From NCBI GenBank assembly GCA_963556255.1, contig OY744611.1, positions 3,568,230 through 3,632,229 on the forward strand: a DNA stretch of 64,000 bases, given 5' to 3'. Origin of the DNA: Allolobophora icterica. Taxonomy: Eukaryota; Annelida; Clitellata; Crassiclitellata; Lumbricidae. The notes beneath the pieces were generated by a model that ran no database searches, was not told the DNA's origin, and saw only the letters and a program-made list of their open reading frames with translations. Positions 53,441 through 64,000 of this stretch are shown here, piece by piece. The first letter of the stretch is position 1; each line of letters opens with the position of its first letter. Position numbers and translations under genes: made by a program.

Positions 53441-54120
53441 TAAAAAGCGAACAAACATGCCTACGAAGAGATAATGCCGCGTGACTTATTTTTAGCTAAT
53501 GTAGTTAACCAGCACGACATTCATCTAACCAGTTATATTATAAGAAAAGTGAAGACACACTGAAGCACGGTAGTCGATTGGTTGGTGTGAAATCTTTGTC
53601 GTTGAATGCATTGCAGAAAGGGAACCAATGTTTCGCTCAATACAAACGCCCACCTACTCAATGCGTCTTCTTATTCTGGACGTCTGTAAGGTACAATGCA
53701 TGCCTACACGCATGACTGACTTTGAGGTGAAACACAAAAATTATTATACTATGAATATGAACACGTTTTTCTACACCGTTCTCATTTGTCAATGAAATCT
53801 TTGTATGAGATCCTACACCATAGCTGCTCGTTTGAATGGATGTTGCTAGCCTGAGATGTGAATCTATACTACTAAGTCACGACCGGTATGTATGTGTGTA
53901 TGTGTGCCACTTGTGTGGACTGTTAGAAAACGCAATCGCTCAAAAGCGAACCGACATACCTATGCAGAGATTAAGATGCGTGACGTATTTTTAGCCAGTG
54001 TATTTAACCAGCCCGCGATTCAAATCACTACACAGTTTTATTATTGCATATATATGACCGACTCAATAGACTCCTTCAAATCTAAGCTCAAATCTTACTC
54101 CAGTGAATCATCATGAAACC
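53440..54120. repeat. Two ~100-bp direct repeats and a retrotransposon scrap
   Basis: 53442-53545 and 53945-54045 share AAAAGCGAAC, ACATACCTATG-like, GCGTGAC, TATTTTTAGC and TTTAACCAGC in order. Just after the second, YMTDSIDSFKSKLKSYSSES (54049-54114) looks like the C-terminus of a CR1-type protein. Confidence 0.5.
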
Positions 54121-55380
54121 AACGCTCTGACATACGTTACAGAATTATAATGTTAAAAGAAGATACAGATATGATAGTTATAATAATTATAATAAATAAT
54201 TTAACTAATCTCACTTGGGGATATTAATCAGGCCGTTCTTGGCAATTCGTCTAACCTATATCTTAATATCAATCCATCGATTAGCCTATACCTGAGATGT
54301 TCTTCTCACCTCTCCTGCCTACCAATATTGACTGCATATGTACATTATATCTTTCCTTCTTCTGGCTTCCACTCAGCCTCTTTCTCAAAATTCCTTCTAA
54401 CTGCCTCATCCAGCAATAGTCAGACTGTGAGCTACCAACCACGCTCTTCCTCCTCAACCTCGTGTTCTTCCTTTATTCTGTTTAACATAATTTATTATAG
54501 CAATCTCTTGGCTTCCCAACCTTTGGATACCTAGTGCTCATTATAACTATCCTGTGTTGTCTCGCCTAGTATAACCATTACTGCCACCAGCGCAATAGCC
54601 TGTGTACAGGTAGTGTGCATCTCAACACTGACCATCTATGCCTACAGCTTTGGTTGATACGGTTCTGTATAATTTATAATACAGCTGATCTGCTACTCAT
54701 ATTGATCTATTAATATCTCTCTCTTCTGTTTCAGAACCTCTCATCATCTGCCGTACAACTGCTATCATCACCAACCCTGTGATATAGGAATGCATAAGTT
54801 TCTCTGGGGCACTAAACGGCAGATTGCGCTGAATGACACGTATTTATGCAGCTGGTAAATAGTAGGACCCAGGGGCGCCGCCAGCGTGACGCACTGGACG
54901 CACTTGCGTCCACTCACCAAATCAAATCCACACAAGGATTAGGTATCGCATCGATATTTTTGACAATTTCACTGTGTAATTTTGGTTTAACATACAGTAT
55001 GTATAAATAATATCGCATGGTATCATACGCATGTGTTATACTGTACTTTTACGAGTCACTCTGAGTCATTTTCAGTGTTTGACTACGGGTGACAGACAGG
55101 GGACGGGTGTGGATGGGAAGAGACGAGAGGGGTGCGTCCAATTTTGTTAAGCCTGGTATGACCTTATGACGGTTCACGTGATCAGCCATGGATAGTTCAC
55201 CGTCCAGTAACAGCACGTCAAAGTCCAGGACGACGAGTTGCTGGTTCCAATCAGGAAATCGCGACTTACCACTTTTTCGTCAATCGTTAAACGCTACTTG
55301 ATTGTATCTAACCAGATGTATTCTGCTGGACGACACAAAGTGAATGCGTAGTATTGTTAGGAGCTAGGTACAGTTGCCTG
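54121..55380. other. Intergenic, nothing recognised
   Basis: A hAT-like start CAGGGGCGCCGCCAGCG at 54871 has no partner end that I could find. No coding blocks. Confidence 0.35.
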
Positions 55381-55915
55381 TCCCCTCCAACTAGTATACC
55401 TGTGCATTCAGAGCAGTAATGACATTAGTCAGATCGGCTGTGTACAATATGTACAATTGCGGCTCAAGAACTGAGTCCTGTGGTACATCGAATGGAGCTC
55501 GTGTTCAATCCGTACAGCCTGAGCCCATGGTAACCATCGTTATTCGTTCGTTCAGGAAGGACTTATCTAGTGTACATAAGTCAACCACCAATTCCGTATG
55601 CGGTGCTGATACGCTTGATGAGTATATCATGATCGACCGTGCCGTACCCAGCACTTATATCCAGGGGAGCAATCGGCGTGACACATCCAGAGTCGATTAT
55701 ATCAAAGATTTCCGAGATCAGCTTAAATAAAACGGTCTCCGTAGAATGTCCTTCTTGAAGTCCGATTGTGGTTCCCGTATTTTCCAGATCCAAATGCGGC
55801 TTCTTCGACGAGGGTAAATGATTGAGCGCTTTTGAGATGCTGGTAAGCGCGTTCGACTAGTGATTGACTGGTACAGCTGCACAAGGAAAAGCAGCCGATC
55901 GTCAACAAATTCATG
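55380..55915 (-). pseudogene. CR1/L2-like RT palm fragment
   Basis: Minus-strand text GLQEGHSTETVLFKLISEIF, APLDISAGYGTVDHDILIKR, then in another frame FDVPQDSVLEPQLYILYTAD, matches the HSTET, FDxVDH and GVPQGS RT blocks. The YADD motif is not present. Confidence 0.8.
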
Positions 55916-56229
55916 AAGGAGGACGGTTGGTAGGCCTATATCTCACAGAAATAATGCTTGCACCACTTAATAAGCCATTATTGGCCTATATAATGTATGA
56001 GGCACCAACAGAGAAATCATTCATTCCGCAGTAAAGAAATTCCTGGTCGTTCAGATTCGAGCAATTCATGCAGAAAAGATTTAGCAGAGAAATAACGTCA
56101 CATATCGTCTGCAAAAAGAAATAATTATTACACATTCGCTGATAAAAAACAAGACAACGTCTTCGGAACGACTGCAGCTTCTCCGGTGTTCAACGCAATC
56201 TTATGGCTGCCAGGACCGTTGAAGTCTCA

Positions 56230-56465
56230 TACATGATGATGATGATGATGATGATGACGACGACGACGACGAGGGCGACGATGACGATGACGATGACGAT
56301 GATGATGATGATGATGATGATGATGAGTACGACGATACAACCGAAACATAAGGACTTCACACCGGTGTCAGTGTCAAAACGTCACCGCTAAGGACGTCAC
56401 TCCGGTCTTGGCATCCAAAAGTCACCGCCCTGGGTTGACACCGGTGTCAATATCAAATCGTCAAC
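56230..56465. repeat. (GATGAC)n microsatellite and ~50-bp tandem units
   Basis: 56235-56328 is (GAT)n/(GAC)n. 56350-56465 holds about three units with CACCGGTGTCA, TCAAAACGTCACCGC and variants. Confidence 0.8.
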
Positions 56466-56593
56466 GCCAAAATAAATGAAAAATAGGGGCAGGCCAAATT
56501 CATATAATTATTCAATCAGGCACAATCGCACGTACATACACAATACACACAATTATGGGTCCATATCTCAGAAGAGATTGAGATACAGAAACA

Positions 56594-56835
56594 CAGTCAG
56601 TCAGTCAGTCAGTCAGTCAGTCAGTCAGTCAGTCAGTCAGTCAGTCAGTCAGTCAGTCAGTCAGTCAGTCAGTCAGTCAGTCAGTCAGTCAGTCAGTCAG
56701 TCAGTCAGTCAGTCAGTCAGTCAGTCAGTCAGTCAGTCAGTCAGTCAGTCAGTCAGTCAGTCAGTCAGTCAGTCAGTCAGTCAGTCAGTCAGTCAGTCAG
56801 TCAGTCAGTCAGTCAGTCAGTCAGTCAGTCAGTCA
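56594..56835. repeat. Long (GTCA)n microsatellite
   Basis: About 60 uninterrupted CAGT tetranucleotides (about 240 bp). The SVSQSVSQ open frame is this repeat translated. Confidence 0.98.
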
Positions 56836-57118
56836 CATCATAGTGAAACTCAGTGTTTATGTTTTCCACGTGCACATCGGTATTTTACATCGAGATATTA
56901 AAGTGCGTAGCACCCATTTAAAGAGGCAGCGAAAAATTACCACGGTCGAGGCAATTATAGAGAATGACTTGTGCAGTGTATTACCAGGCTGAATTCAGTC
57001 AAGCGGATATACGAGCATTTCTGCCTAATTTCTCTCATACTGTCAGACTGTCTTTGTTAACACAGACACAACTGTGTTTCTTCCACCGTGTCTGTACTTC
57101 GCATAGCCTCTGTACGTC

Positions 57119-57221
<103 letters not shown>

Positions 57222-57359
57222 GATGTCTGTCTTTCTGACCATCTCGCGCTCTCTCCGTCTATTTGTCAGTCTATCTGTGTGTCTGTGTGTCTATGTCTAT
57301 GTCTGTCAGTCTTTCTCCATCCCGCTTTATAGTTGTCTGTCTGTGTATCTGTCTGTTTC

Positions 57360-58666
57360 AGAGGTTGTGTGTCCAAAGGGAAGCTCTGGTCAAATAAGCT
57401 TTCTGTTCGCAAGTACAAAGAGAGAAAAAGACATACAGGCAGAATATTTTAGGCTGCAGATTAATAATAACAATCGCTGAAACTTTGCCAACTTGAGCCT
57501 AAATGGCGAAATGTGTACGTCAGTTTGTGTGTCTGTCTGTCTGTTTGCTTTCTCGGCTTATGCACGTACAGAGTGAGGGTTAATTTAAGCTGCAGCTTAA
57601 TAATGACAAACGTTGAATCATTGACAAAGGTAAAAATGACGTAAAGCTTGCGTCATCGTATTATTTTGATTTTCAGTCGCAGCTTAGATCTCAAAGAAGG
57701 CAGAGCAGTCGATTTTTTTAAATGAAATCTGCAGAAATCTCGTCTTCTGTCTATTTTTCGTAGAAATTCTTCAGATTTCCGCTCCATCAGTTGCTCTTTG
57801 GATCGAATCTTCGTCGAAGGGTATCAGATCAAGCCAAATAATCACAAAATAACGAGACAGAAACTGTTGATCCGCTCTTATGCCGAAACTAAGAAAATTA
57901 AAGTCGTTAACACCTCATACCCATGACTGCCTATCAGTGTAAACTTCATAGACTGCTTGCTATTATTTTTGACGTATAGACCCATTTATTGGATGTGCTT
58001 CCCTCTGGACAGCGACGCCGTAAGGAACCGAGCAGACAGACATACAGACATAGGATCACCAGACAAACGAAGAAAGATACATAAACGAAGAGAGGCACAA
58101 CAATAAAGTTGGTATACACACATAAAAAACACACTCGCGACAGAAGTCGATAAGACCGCCGAGTATGAGTCCAAGCTTTAAGTTTTTTTATAGGCATCTT
58201 TTTAATAGGGTCTACACTCTACAGCTCTTTCACCAAGCCCATAATCGCACTGCACAGCAAACGACGCGTTATATAGGTGATAGAAAACGTTGCGTCCGGA
58301 CAATTCTCTCAGTCACCAGGTCAGTGAAGGATGACTTTTTCAACATCCGATCAGATGAACGCAAAGCGTTTCTACAGCAGAACGATCAACACTAATGCAA
58401 TGACTCTGGCCTTAGGCTTATTCAACTGCGGATGGACGCTGCTCAATTACTGTTTTCGCTGCTCAATTAGTCACCTGAGACGGAGTCAGCTGGCGAAACA
58501 CGAGGGTTTCATATCAAGCACCCGACCACTCTCCATACCACACAAAACGAAGGCCAAAAAAGAAAGACACGTAGACTCGGCCATATTCGGCCATATTCGG
58601 TCATGTTGTTAGTCTGCTCATAAACTAACTGATCAAAGACGAAACACCAGACAAGCATCTGCGCTA
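57360..58666. other. Intergenic, nothing recognised
   Basis: Short frames at 57946-58612 show no motif. No terminal repeats were found. Confidence 0.35.
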
Positions 58667-59602
58667 TTTAGTTATAGAACCCTGCGCCGGCCGCGCCGCG
58701 CCGGCGCAGCCGACGTTTCGTAGTCGCCGCCGCCGCCGATTTTTTATGTCGCCGCTCCGCCGCCGCCGCCGCCGCCGACAATTTGTCGGCGCGCCGCCGA
58801 TGCAGTCTGAGGTGCTTAATTGTTATTGTTCCTTTTTCATGTTTTCCATGATATCTTGTTAAAGTGTTACTTTAGTGCGAAATAGAAGTGGGCATCTTGA
58901 TACCTAAATGCATGGTATTCCTGGCCAAATTCCTTTTTAATTATACTTTGATAATCTTGTCTTTGTGCCATGATACACTCAGTCATTTAAAGCAATATCT
59001 TGCTACAAGTAGCCAGTGTTTTGACAACAAAAGCAACATGAATGTCTTTGTGCGTGTACTACTGTACCCGCATTCTTTACCTTCATATTGAATAGCTTCT
59101 ATAACTTATTGATTGTAGTCTTTGATGTCTGTGATCTTATCCCAGTAGTGTAAATTTTTAGCTTAATTTTGTAAGGTTAGAGGAGGTGCTATTAATATCA
59201 AGATAATATCATGCCGTTTAACTAATTCCTTCAGAATGGAAGGTATAATTGATTAATACTTTTGGCTGCAATCAATTCCGGTAAACAGTACCAGGGTGAG
59301 ACTTTTTTGACTTAGTACATACTTATAAGTATCAAGAATGGGTTCTTTCAGTTTAGTCTGATAAAAACAATGGCCTATATACAGAGACCTTAAATGACAT
59401 GGCACCAATTCAAGCAGGCAGCAGACCACCTGGTAAATTCATTTAAAAATTAACAGGCTTAAGGCAACTCGATCATTCGATCACTATATAAGAAAACGTG
59501 TATATTTACATTTCACTCCTGGTCTTGACAGCACCCTCTTTGACTGGAGGGCTTGGCGTCATCCAGAATCTTCGCTCTGACTTGATGTGTAGGCCTCTAC
59601 TG

Positions 59603-61450
59603 CAAAGGTTTTCAAACTTTTTGGACCATGGACCCCTATTTTTTTCTAGGCATAGCTCGCGGACCCCAGTATTTAAAAAGTAAAATTTCACTTAAAATTT
59701 AATCTAAATAGCAGGCAGACTATTTCCACAATACAAGCTTGCTTATGACGCTGAGGACTATTATAGCCTAATATAAAAAGTAACACTGAATAAATTGTTA
59801 TTAACTTTCTGCAATAATTATGGAATACAGTCATTTTTAAGAAATCAATAACATATCGGTTTCACCAAAACCCAATAATGTCAATGTGGGAGGGATGTGC
59901 TTGCTTTGCACAAACTGTCAATTCTTGGTGCTATTTTGGATAAGCACTGCTTTCTTACTTTTCAAAAAGTTATCCATACCCTGCTACAAACAGCAAAATT
60001 ATGCAGTTAGGATTTTACAGCGAACGTTAACGAAATAGGAATAATTATGCTTTGTAAAAACTCGGTATTGTCGTTCATTTAAAGGCTTAACCCGGCTAAC
60101 GCGCAGTTTATCTGGCTCGGCACACCCTATAGCAGCTTCTTAACATAGATCTGTCTTCTCTTGCCTTGCAGTTCCCCACCTTTCTTTCTCGACCTGGGTC
60201 CGGGACTTGGGAGTTATCCTGGACCAGGAACTGATATTCACGCGGCACATAAATCTTCTCTTCCGCCGCTGCTATTACCAGCTCCGGCAGCTCTAGGTGA
60301 TTTCGCGCCTTTATCCTCCGGTGCAGCTTCCACGCTTGTCCATGCATTTGTTGTTTCTCGGTTGGACTACTACGTACAGCGCCACAAATGACGGACTCCC
60401 AGCCTGCCGGATTGAGCCCCTGAATAGAATCCTGCGTTCTGCTGCCCGTCTTGTAGGCCGCATCCCCAAGTTTGGACGAGTGTCTGCGTATATATGGGAG
60501 ATGTCCTCCGCTGGCTCCCCTACCCACAGCGCATCATTTAAGCTTACTGAATCTCTGCCTTGGTCCGGCAGTGCTTTGAGGGCTTGGTCCCTCCATACCT
60601 GCGGACGCTCTGCTGTCTCACTTCATGTCCGCAGCGTCTTTGCTTTCTCCGCTCAGCTGCGCAAGGTAAACTTATTGTTCCCCCCGCACGAACAGCCATA
60701 CGGTAGCGCCGTGCCTTCTCTGTGGCTGCCCCCATGACCTGGAATGGGTCCCATACCACGCTCCGCCAAATACCGACTGGTCATTTCACCTTGTTTCCTG
60801 CTGTCCTCAAAACTGTTTTGTACGACCGTGGTTGGTCTGGGAGTGCTCCTGAGTAAGCAATCTTGAAGTGGCGCTATATGAAACTGCTTTAATGATAATA
60901 TTAAAAAATCAGACGAATTCCACAGATTTCCAGAAGTCCAAATTTAACACAATCAGGAAATAGACCAGCATATTACAAATACATCGCACTTATCTTGGGT
61001 GCAGAAATGATTTACAATCGATTAGCAGAAATTATTTAAATTTGATTAAAACACAAAGGTTTTATTAGACTAGAAATGTAACGTGAACCATAGGGGCCTA
61101 CATCTTACTTACGTCACTGTAGTACGCCACGTCACTGTAGTACGCCAAGAATAACTAAATACCCAACCGGCCCCGTATCGATCATACAGTTACAGGCATA
61201 CCATAATCAAATCAATCAAATGAAATATGCGTTTATTGAAATATTCCCGTCGACACAGACGCGGTGGGATTACACAGTATTACAAAGACAATTTAATTGT
61301 AAGTGGAAATAAAATAAGTAAGCTTAGTGTATGAATTTGAAAACACACGCTGTAAAGGCTATAACCATGCAGTGTTAATTATTAATGAATATTTTCAGAA
61401 CGCTCTTCGCGGACCCCTGGGGTCCGCGGACCACAGTTTGAAAAACTCTG
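59603..61450. mobile_element. hAT-like element (TTTTCAAACT ends)
   Basis: The left end CAAAGGTTTTCAAACTTTTT and right end (reversed) CAGAGTTTTTCAAACTGTGG both lead into GGACCCC/CGCGGACCCC. The exact 8-bp duplication CTCTACTG flanks it (59595-59602, 61451-61458). It carries a CR1/L2-like fragment. No transposase is seen. Confidence 0.88.
60110..60900 (+). pseudogene. CR1/L2-like retrotransposon 3' part
   Basis: Blocks VRDLGVILDQELIF, HINLLFRRCYYQLRQLR-like text, NRILRSAARLVGRIPKFGR, SLPWSGSALRAWSLHTCGR and a 3' end GTGGCGCTATATGAAACTGC. It is closely related at DNA level to 8257-8672. It is frameshifted and nested in the 59603-61450 element. Confidence 0.8.
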
Positions 61451-61731
61451 CTCTACTGTATCAGAGCATGTGTAGGCCTAAGTGTATTTATGCAATATGC
61501 AAATGCATGTTGCTTCATCTGATTACAATTTGCCAATACCTATACAGATGCGCAGCGTAATTAAGGATTTTCATGTTCGTAAGGCAAATGTCTGTAGGTG
61601 CCTTCTCTCTCAGTCCCTTTGTGTGTTGTTTTATATTTTATATTCTTCATATGTTGCCCGCACTTGCTAACTCCCTCTTGCCATAATAGAATTCATTCGA
61701 TTACAATTAGCCCTCTGTTGGTAATCTAGAC

Positions 61732-62519
61732 CAGGCATGGCGAACCTTTTTTAGCTCGCGTGCCAGAAAATGGTTCCTAAAGAGAGTAAAAAAATTCGCG
61801 TGCCAGAAATTTTATTGAACCAGTAAACATGGAATGAAGAATGCCCCCAAAATGAAAGCTAATATTGAAAAATCATTGCGTCGTTTGTAGACATGGCTAC
61901 TTAACAATGCGAGTTGGGCTATATTTATAATTTTATATGGGACACATTGCATTGTCAGTGTTACAGTTCTGTAGTTGCCAGCTGTTTTACGTCTGGTTTG
62001 TATTTTGTTGTTTTCAATGCCACGCATGCAGCACTTGTATGATCGGTTAACCTGTTTCTAATATCACACTTAATGAAATTCATGGTTGAGAACAAAGATT
62101 CGCATGAGTAACTTGATGGAAAAATCGATAAAATTCCAAATGCGACTGTTTTGAGTGTGTTGTATTTGTCTGGAAGCGATATCCATGTTCGAAGAACTTA
62201 ATTTTCTGCCGAAACATCCAATACTGTTCTTTCAAATGATCACGTTTGAGATTACAGCATATAGCAGACTGACACAATGCAAGAGTCAAAATTCATGGTC
62301 TACCGTAGCGTTATCTATTGAATGCATTAAACAAATTAAAGCCTAGCAGTTACTAGAATTTTATGTGATAATAAAACAGGAAAGAAATTGCTGAATGTAA
62401 GAAATAAAGAAATATAAAAAAGTATGAAAAAAACGAAAGTTCAGAGTTCAGGTGGCGTGCCAAGCAAAATCTGTTGGCGTGCCAGGTTTGGCACGCGTGC
62501 CATAGGTTCGCCATCCCTG
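61732..62519 (-). mobile_element. hAT element with transposase C-terminal remnant
   Basis: The ends are CAGGCATGGCGAACC and, reversed, CAGGGATGGCGAACC; both continue into GCGTGCCA-rich text. The exact 8-bp duplication ATCTAGAC flanks it (61724-61731, 62520-62527). It is the larger relative of the MITE at 15170-15560. Confidence 0.92.
61961..62290 (-). pseudogene. hAT transposase dimerisation-domain remnant
   Basis: Read on the minus strand, CNLKRDHLKEQYWMFRQKIK, then after a shift KYNTLKTVAFGILSIFPSSY, SCESLFSTMNFIKCDIRNRL, then TDHTSAACVALKTTKYKPD, to a stop at 61961. The CESLFSTMNFIK...RNRLTD pattern is the C-terminal dimerisation region of hAT transposases. The rest of the protein is missing. 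Confidence 0.85.
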
Positions 62520-62901
62520 ATCTAGACGAAATGGTGTATTATTCCCGATACAGAACAAAATCTTTATAATTAGTCTATTGGTACTTCAGTGTAAATTTTA
62601 ATTTATTGTTAACATCTGCGTTTTGACAGCTGTTTGATTGAATAAACGAATATATACAATATACAATATACTGTTGAGCTTCGTTGTCATGGAGTGGCTT
62701 TAGAGAAATTGGCCCTCTTGACTGGTCACAGGACAAACGGTTGTTCAGAGTGACTCATACTTATCAAGTATTCTGACTAGGCCACCCCGCGGCGCCGCCG
62801 CCGGTTTTTGTTGATCATCGGCGCGCCACCGCCGCCGACCCAAATTAAACCGGCGGGCCGCCGCCGACACTATCAAGTCGGCGCAGGGCTCTACTTAGTT
62901 A

Positions 62902-63240
62902 ATTAGTTAATTAGTTAGGTAGTCCTTCCTGAGCACAAAAGGATAGAAAAATCTAAGTGTACGCATAAGGATACTGCATGTGGATCTAAGAGAAAGTTGA
63001 CAATATCATTCGTTTGCACAGTGGCGGCTTTACTGGGGCCGATGGTTAATGTTTCTGACCGTGTAGAGTTTCTGACCGCCTGGACTGGTAGCCGGTGGTT
63101 CCAAATGAGGTTCTCCATCACTTAGTAAGGCATTAAGCTTCGTAAGCCATTTATTTCCATGTCTCGACTAATTCACTCCATCAATCATTCAATTACTCTC
63201 TCATTTACTAACTAACTAACTAACCAGCTCACTCACTCAG
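62902..63240. other. Unassigned
   Basis: No gene or repeat boundary recognised, apart from a short TAACTAAC run near 63210. Confidence 0.4.
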
Positions 63241-63372
63241 TTTCAACAGCTACTTGTCCTCTCTCCTCTTCAGTTCCGTAGACGCTTGAATAACTTTCTT
63301 TTTGCCGGTACTGGCAGTGATGCGGGGTCGAGGGCGTCGCTGATTTGAGTGGCGCTATATAAATGTTCGATT
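63240..63372 (+). mobile_element. CR1/L2-type 3' terminus
   Basis: RRLNNFLFAGTGSDAGSRAS-like text is followed by GAGTGGCGCTATATAAATG and a GATTACAATCAC-type tail. It is the last 130 bp of a 5'-truncated copy. Confidence 0.55.
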
Positions 63373-63428
63373 ACAATCACTATTACAAAATTACAGTTAC
63401 AATCACTCAATCACTCATACACTTACTC

Positions 63429-63562
63429 GGCGCCCCGACAATTGCGCCCCCGACAATTGCGCCCCGACAATTGCGCCCCGACAATTGCGCCCCGACAATT
63501 GCGCCCCGACAATTGCGCCATAAAATTCCCGACAAAAGCGCCCCGACATTTGCGCCCCCGTA
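63429..63562. repeat. Array of 14-bp GCGCCCCGACAATT units
   Basis: About seven units, the last two degenerate. The GGCGC and AATTG words and the following TTCTAATTTTAGTTTG recall the array-ended transposon at 26655-28384, so this may be the left end of a related element. Confidence 0.8.
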
Positions 63563-63612
63563 ATCCAGCTTTAGTGTCATCCCTAATTCTAATTTTAGTT
63601 TGAACTAAATTT

Positions 63613-63951
63613 TCATCCATCCATCCTTCCATCCTTCCATCCATCCATCAATCCATCAATCCATCCATCAATCCATCAATCCATCAATCCATCAATCCAT
63701 CCATCCATCCATCCATCCATCCATCCATCCATCCATCCATCCATCCATCCATCCATCCATCCATCCATCCATCCATCCATCCATCCATCCATCCATCCAT
63801 CCATCCATCCATCCATCCATCCATCCATCCATCCATCCATCCATCCATCCATCCATCCATCCATCCATCCATCCATCCATCCATCCATCCATCCATCCAT
63901 CCATCCATCCATCCATCCATCCATCCATCCATCCATCCATCCATCCATCCA
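63613..63951. repeat. (CCAT)n microsatellite
   Basis: About 340 bp of CCAT/CAAT tetranucleotides. The MDGWMDGW frames on the minus strand are artefacts. Confidence 0.98.
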
Positions 63952-64000
63952 TAGAGATTACAGCAGTGCCGACAGGCAACATGCTATCACGTGGAGCCAA

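Larger units (their letters stand above)
58675..62893. mobile_element. Large hAT-like element hosting two nested hAT-type insertions
   Basis: The ends are TAGAACCCTGCGCCGGC and, reversed, TAGAGCCCTGCGCCGAC. The flanks TTTAGTTA (58667-58674) and CTTAGTTA (62894-62901) agree at 7 of 8 bases. Both subterminal regions are GC-rich with CCGCCG runs (58685-58800, 62776-62885). The interior contains complete hAT-type insertions at 59603-61450 and 61732-62519, so the original element was about 1.6 kb. No transposase of its own is seen. Confidence 0.75.

Noticed and set aside
54871..55150. hAT-like left end CAGGGGCGCCGCCAGCG
   Set aside because: No inverted partner or duplication found.
56476..56901. 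141-codon open frame rich in Ser-Val-Ser-Gln
   Set aside because: It is the (GTCA)n microsatellite read through; all frames are open by repetition.
63676..64000. Three minus-strand frames of Met-Asp-Gly-Trp repeats
   Set aside because: Translation of the (CCAT)n tract.

Overview
The window is eukaryotic: long, repeat-rich, modest GC, introns with GT-AG (and one GC-AG) borders, and many animal-type transposable elements. It suggests a marine invertebrate deuterostome. The evidence is a Ty3/gypsy element whose integrase lies upstream of reverse transcriptase (the order described for the Gmr1-like group of deuterostomes), many CR1/L2-type non-LTR copies, hAT and piggyBac elements, and frequent TAGGCCTA words. 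The species cannot be named from the sequence.

The one host gene I can assemble lies on the + strand at 7121-38139. Eight exons join with matching intron phases into a 528-codon reading frame. It encodes a protein kinase domain closest in motifs to mixed-lineage/RIP-type kinases, followed by two death-fold domains that read as CARDs. All but about 1.6 kb of this 31 kb gene is intron, and six of the seven introns contain transposon sequence. The catalytic loop and the Mg-binding motif are altered ([11 protein letters not shown]), so kinase activity is in doubt.

Layout: 1-765, decayed transposase-like reading frame on the - strand. 2025-6645, a complete Ty3/gypsy retrotransposon with identical LTRs and an intact gag-pol, about 0.5 kb upstream of the kinase gene. 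7121-38139, the kinase-CARD gene. Its introns hold CR1/L2-like copies (8.3, 10.3, 12.4-16.2, 17.2-18.2, 29.3-32.9 and 34.8-37.2 kb), a tRNA-derived SINE (11.3 kb), hAT elements and MITEs (11.9, 15.2, 16.7-18.4 kb), a defective Gmr1-like LTR element (18651-25064), a DNA transposon whose ends are minisatellite arrays (26655-28384), and a piggyBac element (35288-37068). 38.8-50 kb holds piggyBac remnants, hAT MITEs and CR1 scraps. 50-58 kb is mostly low-complexity and degenerate tandem sequence, including long (GTCA)n and (TC)n tracts. 58675-62893 is a hAT-like element containing two further hAT-type insertions, one of which holds a CR1/L2 fragment. The window ends in a GC-rich 14-bp array and a (CCAT)n tract.

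Transposons here are supported by target duplications that I found by direct comparison: 5 bp for the gypsy element, 8 bp for the hAT-like elements and the array element, TTAA for piggyBac. Their nesting gives relative ages. No rRNA, CRISPR or bacterial features were seen.
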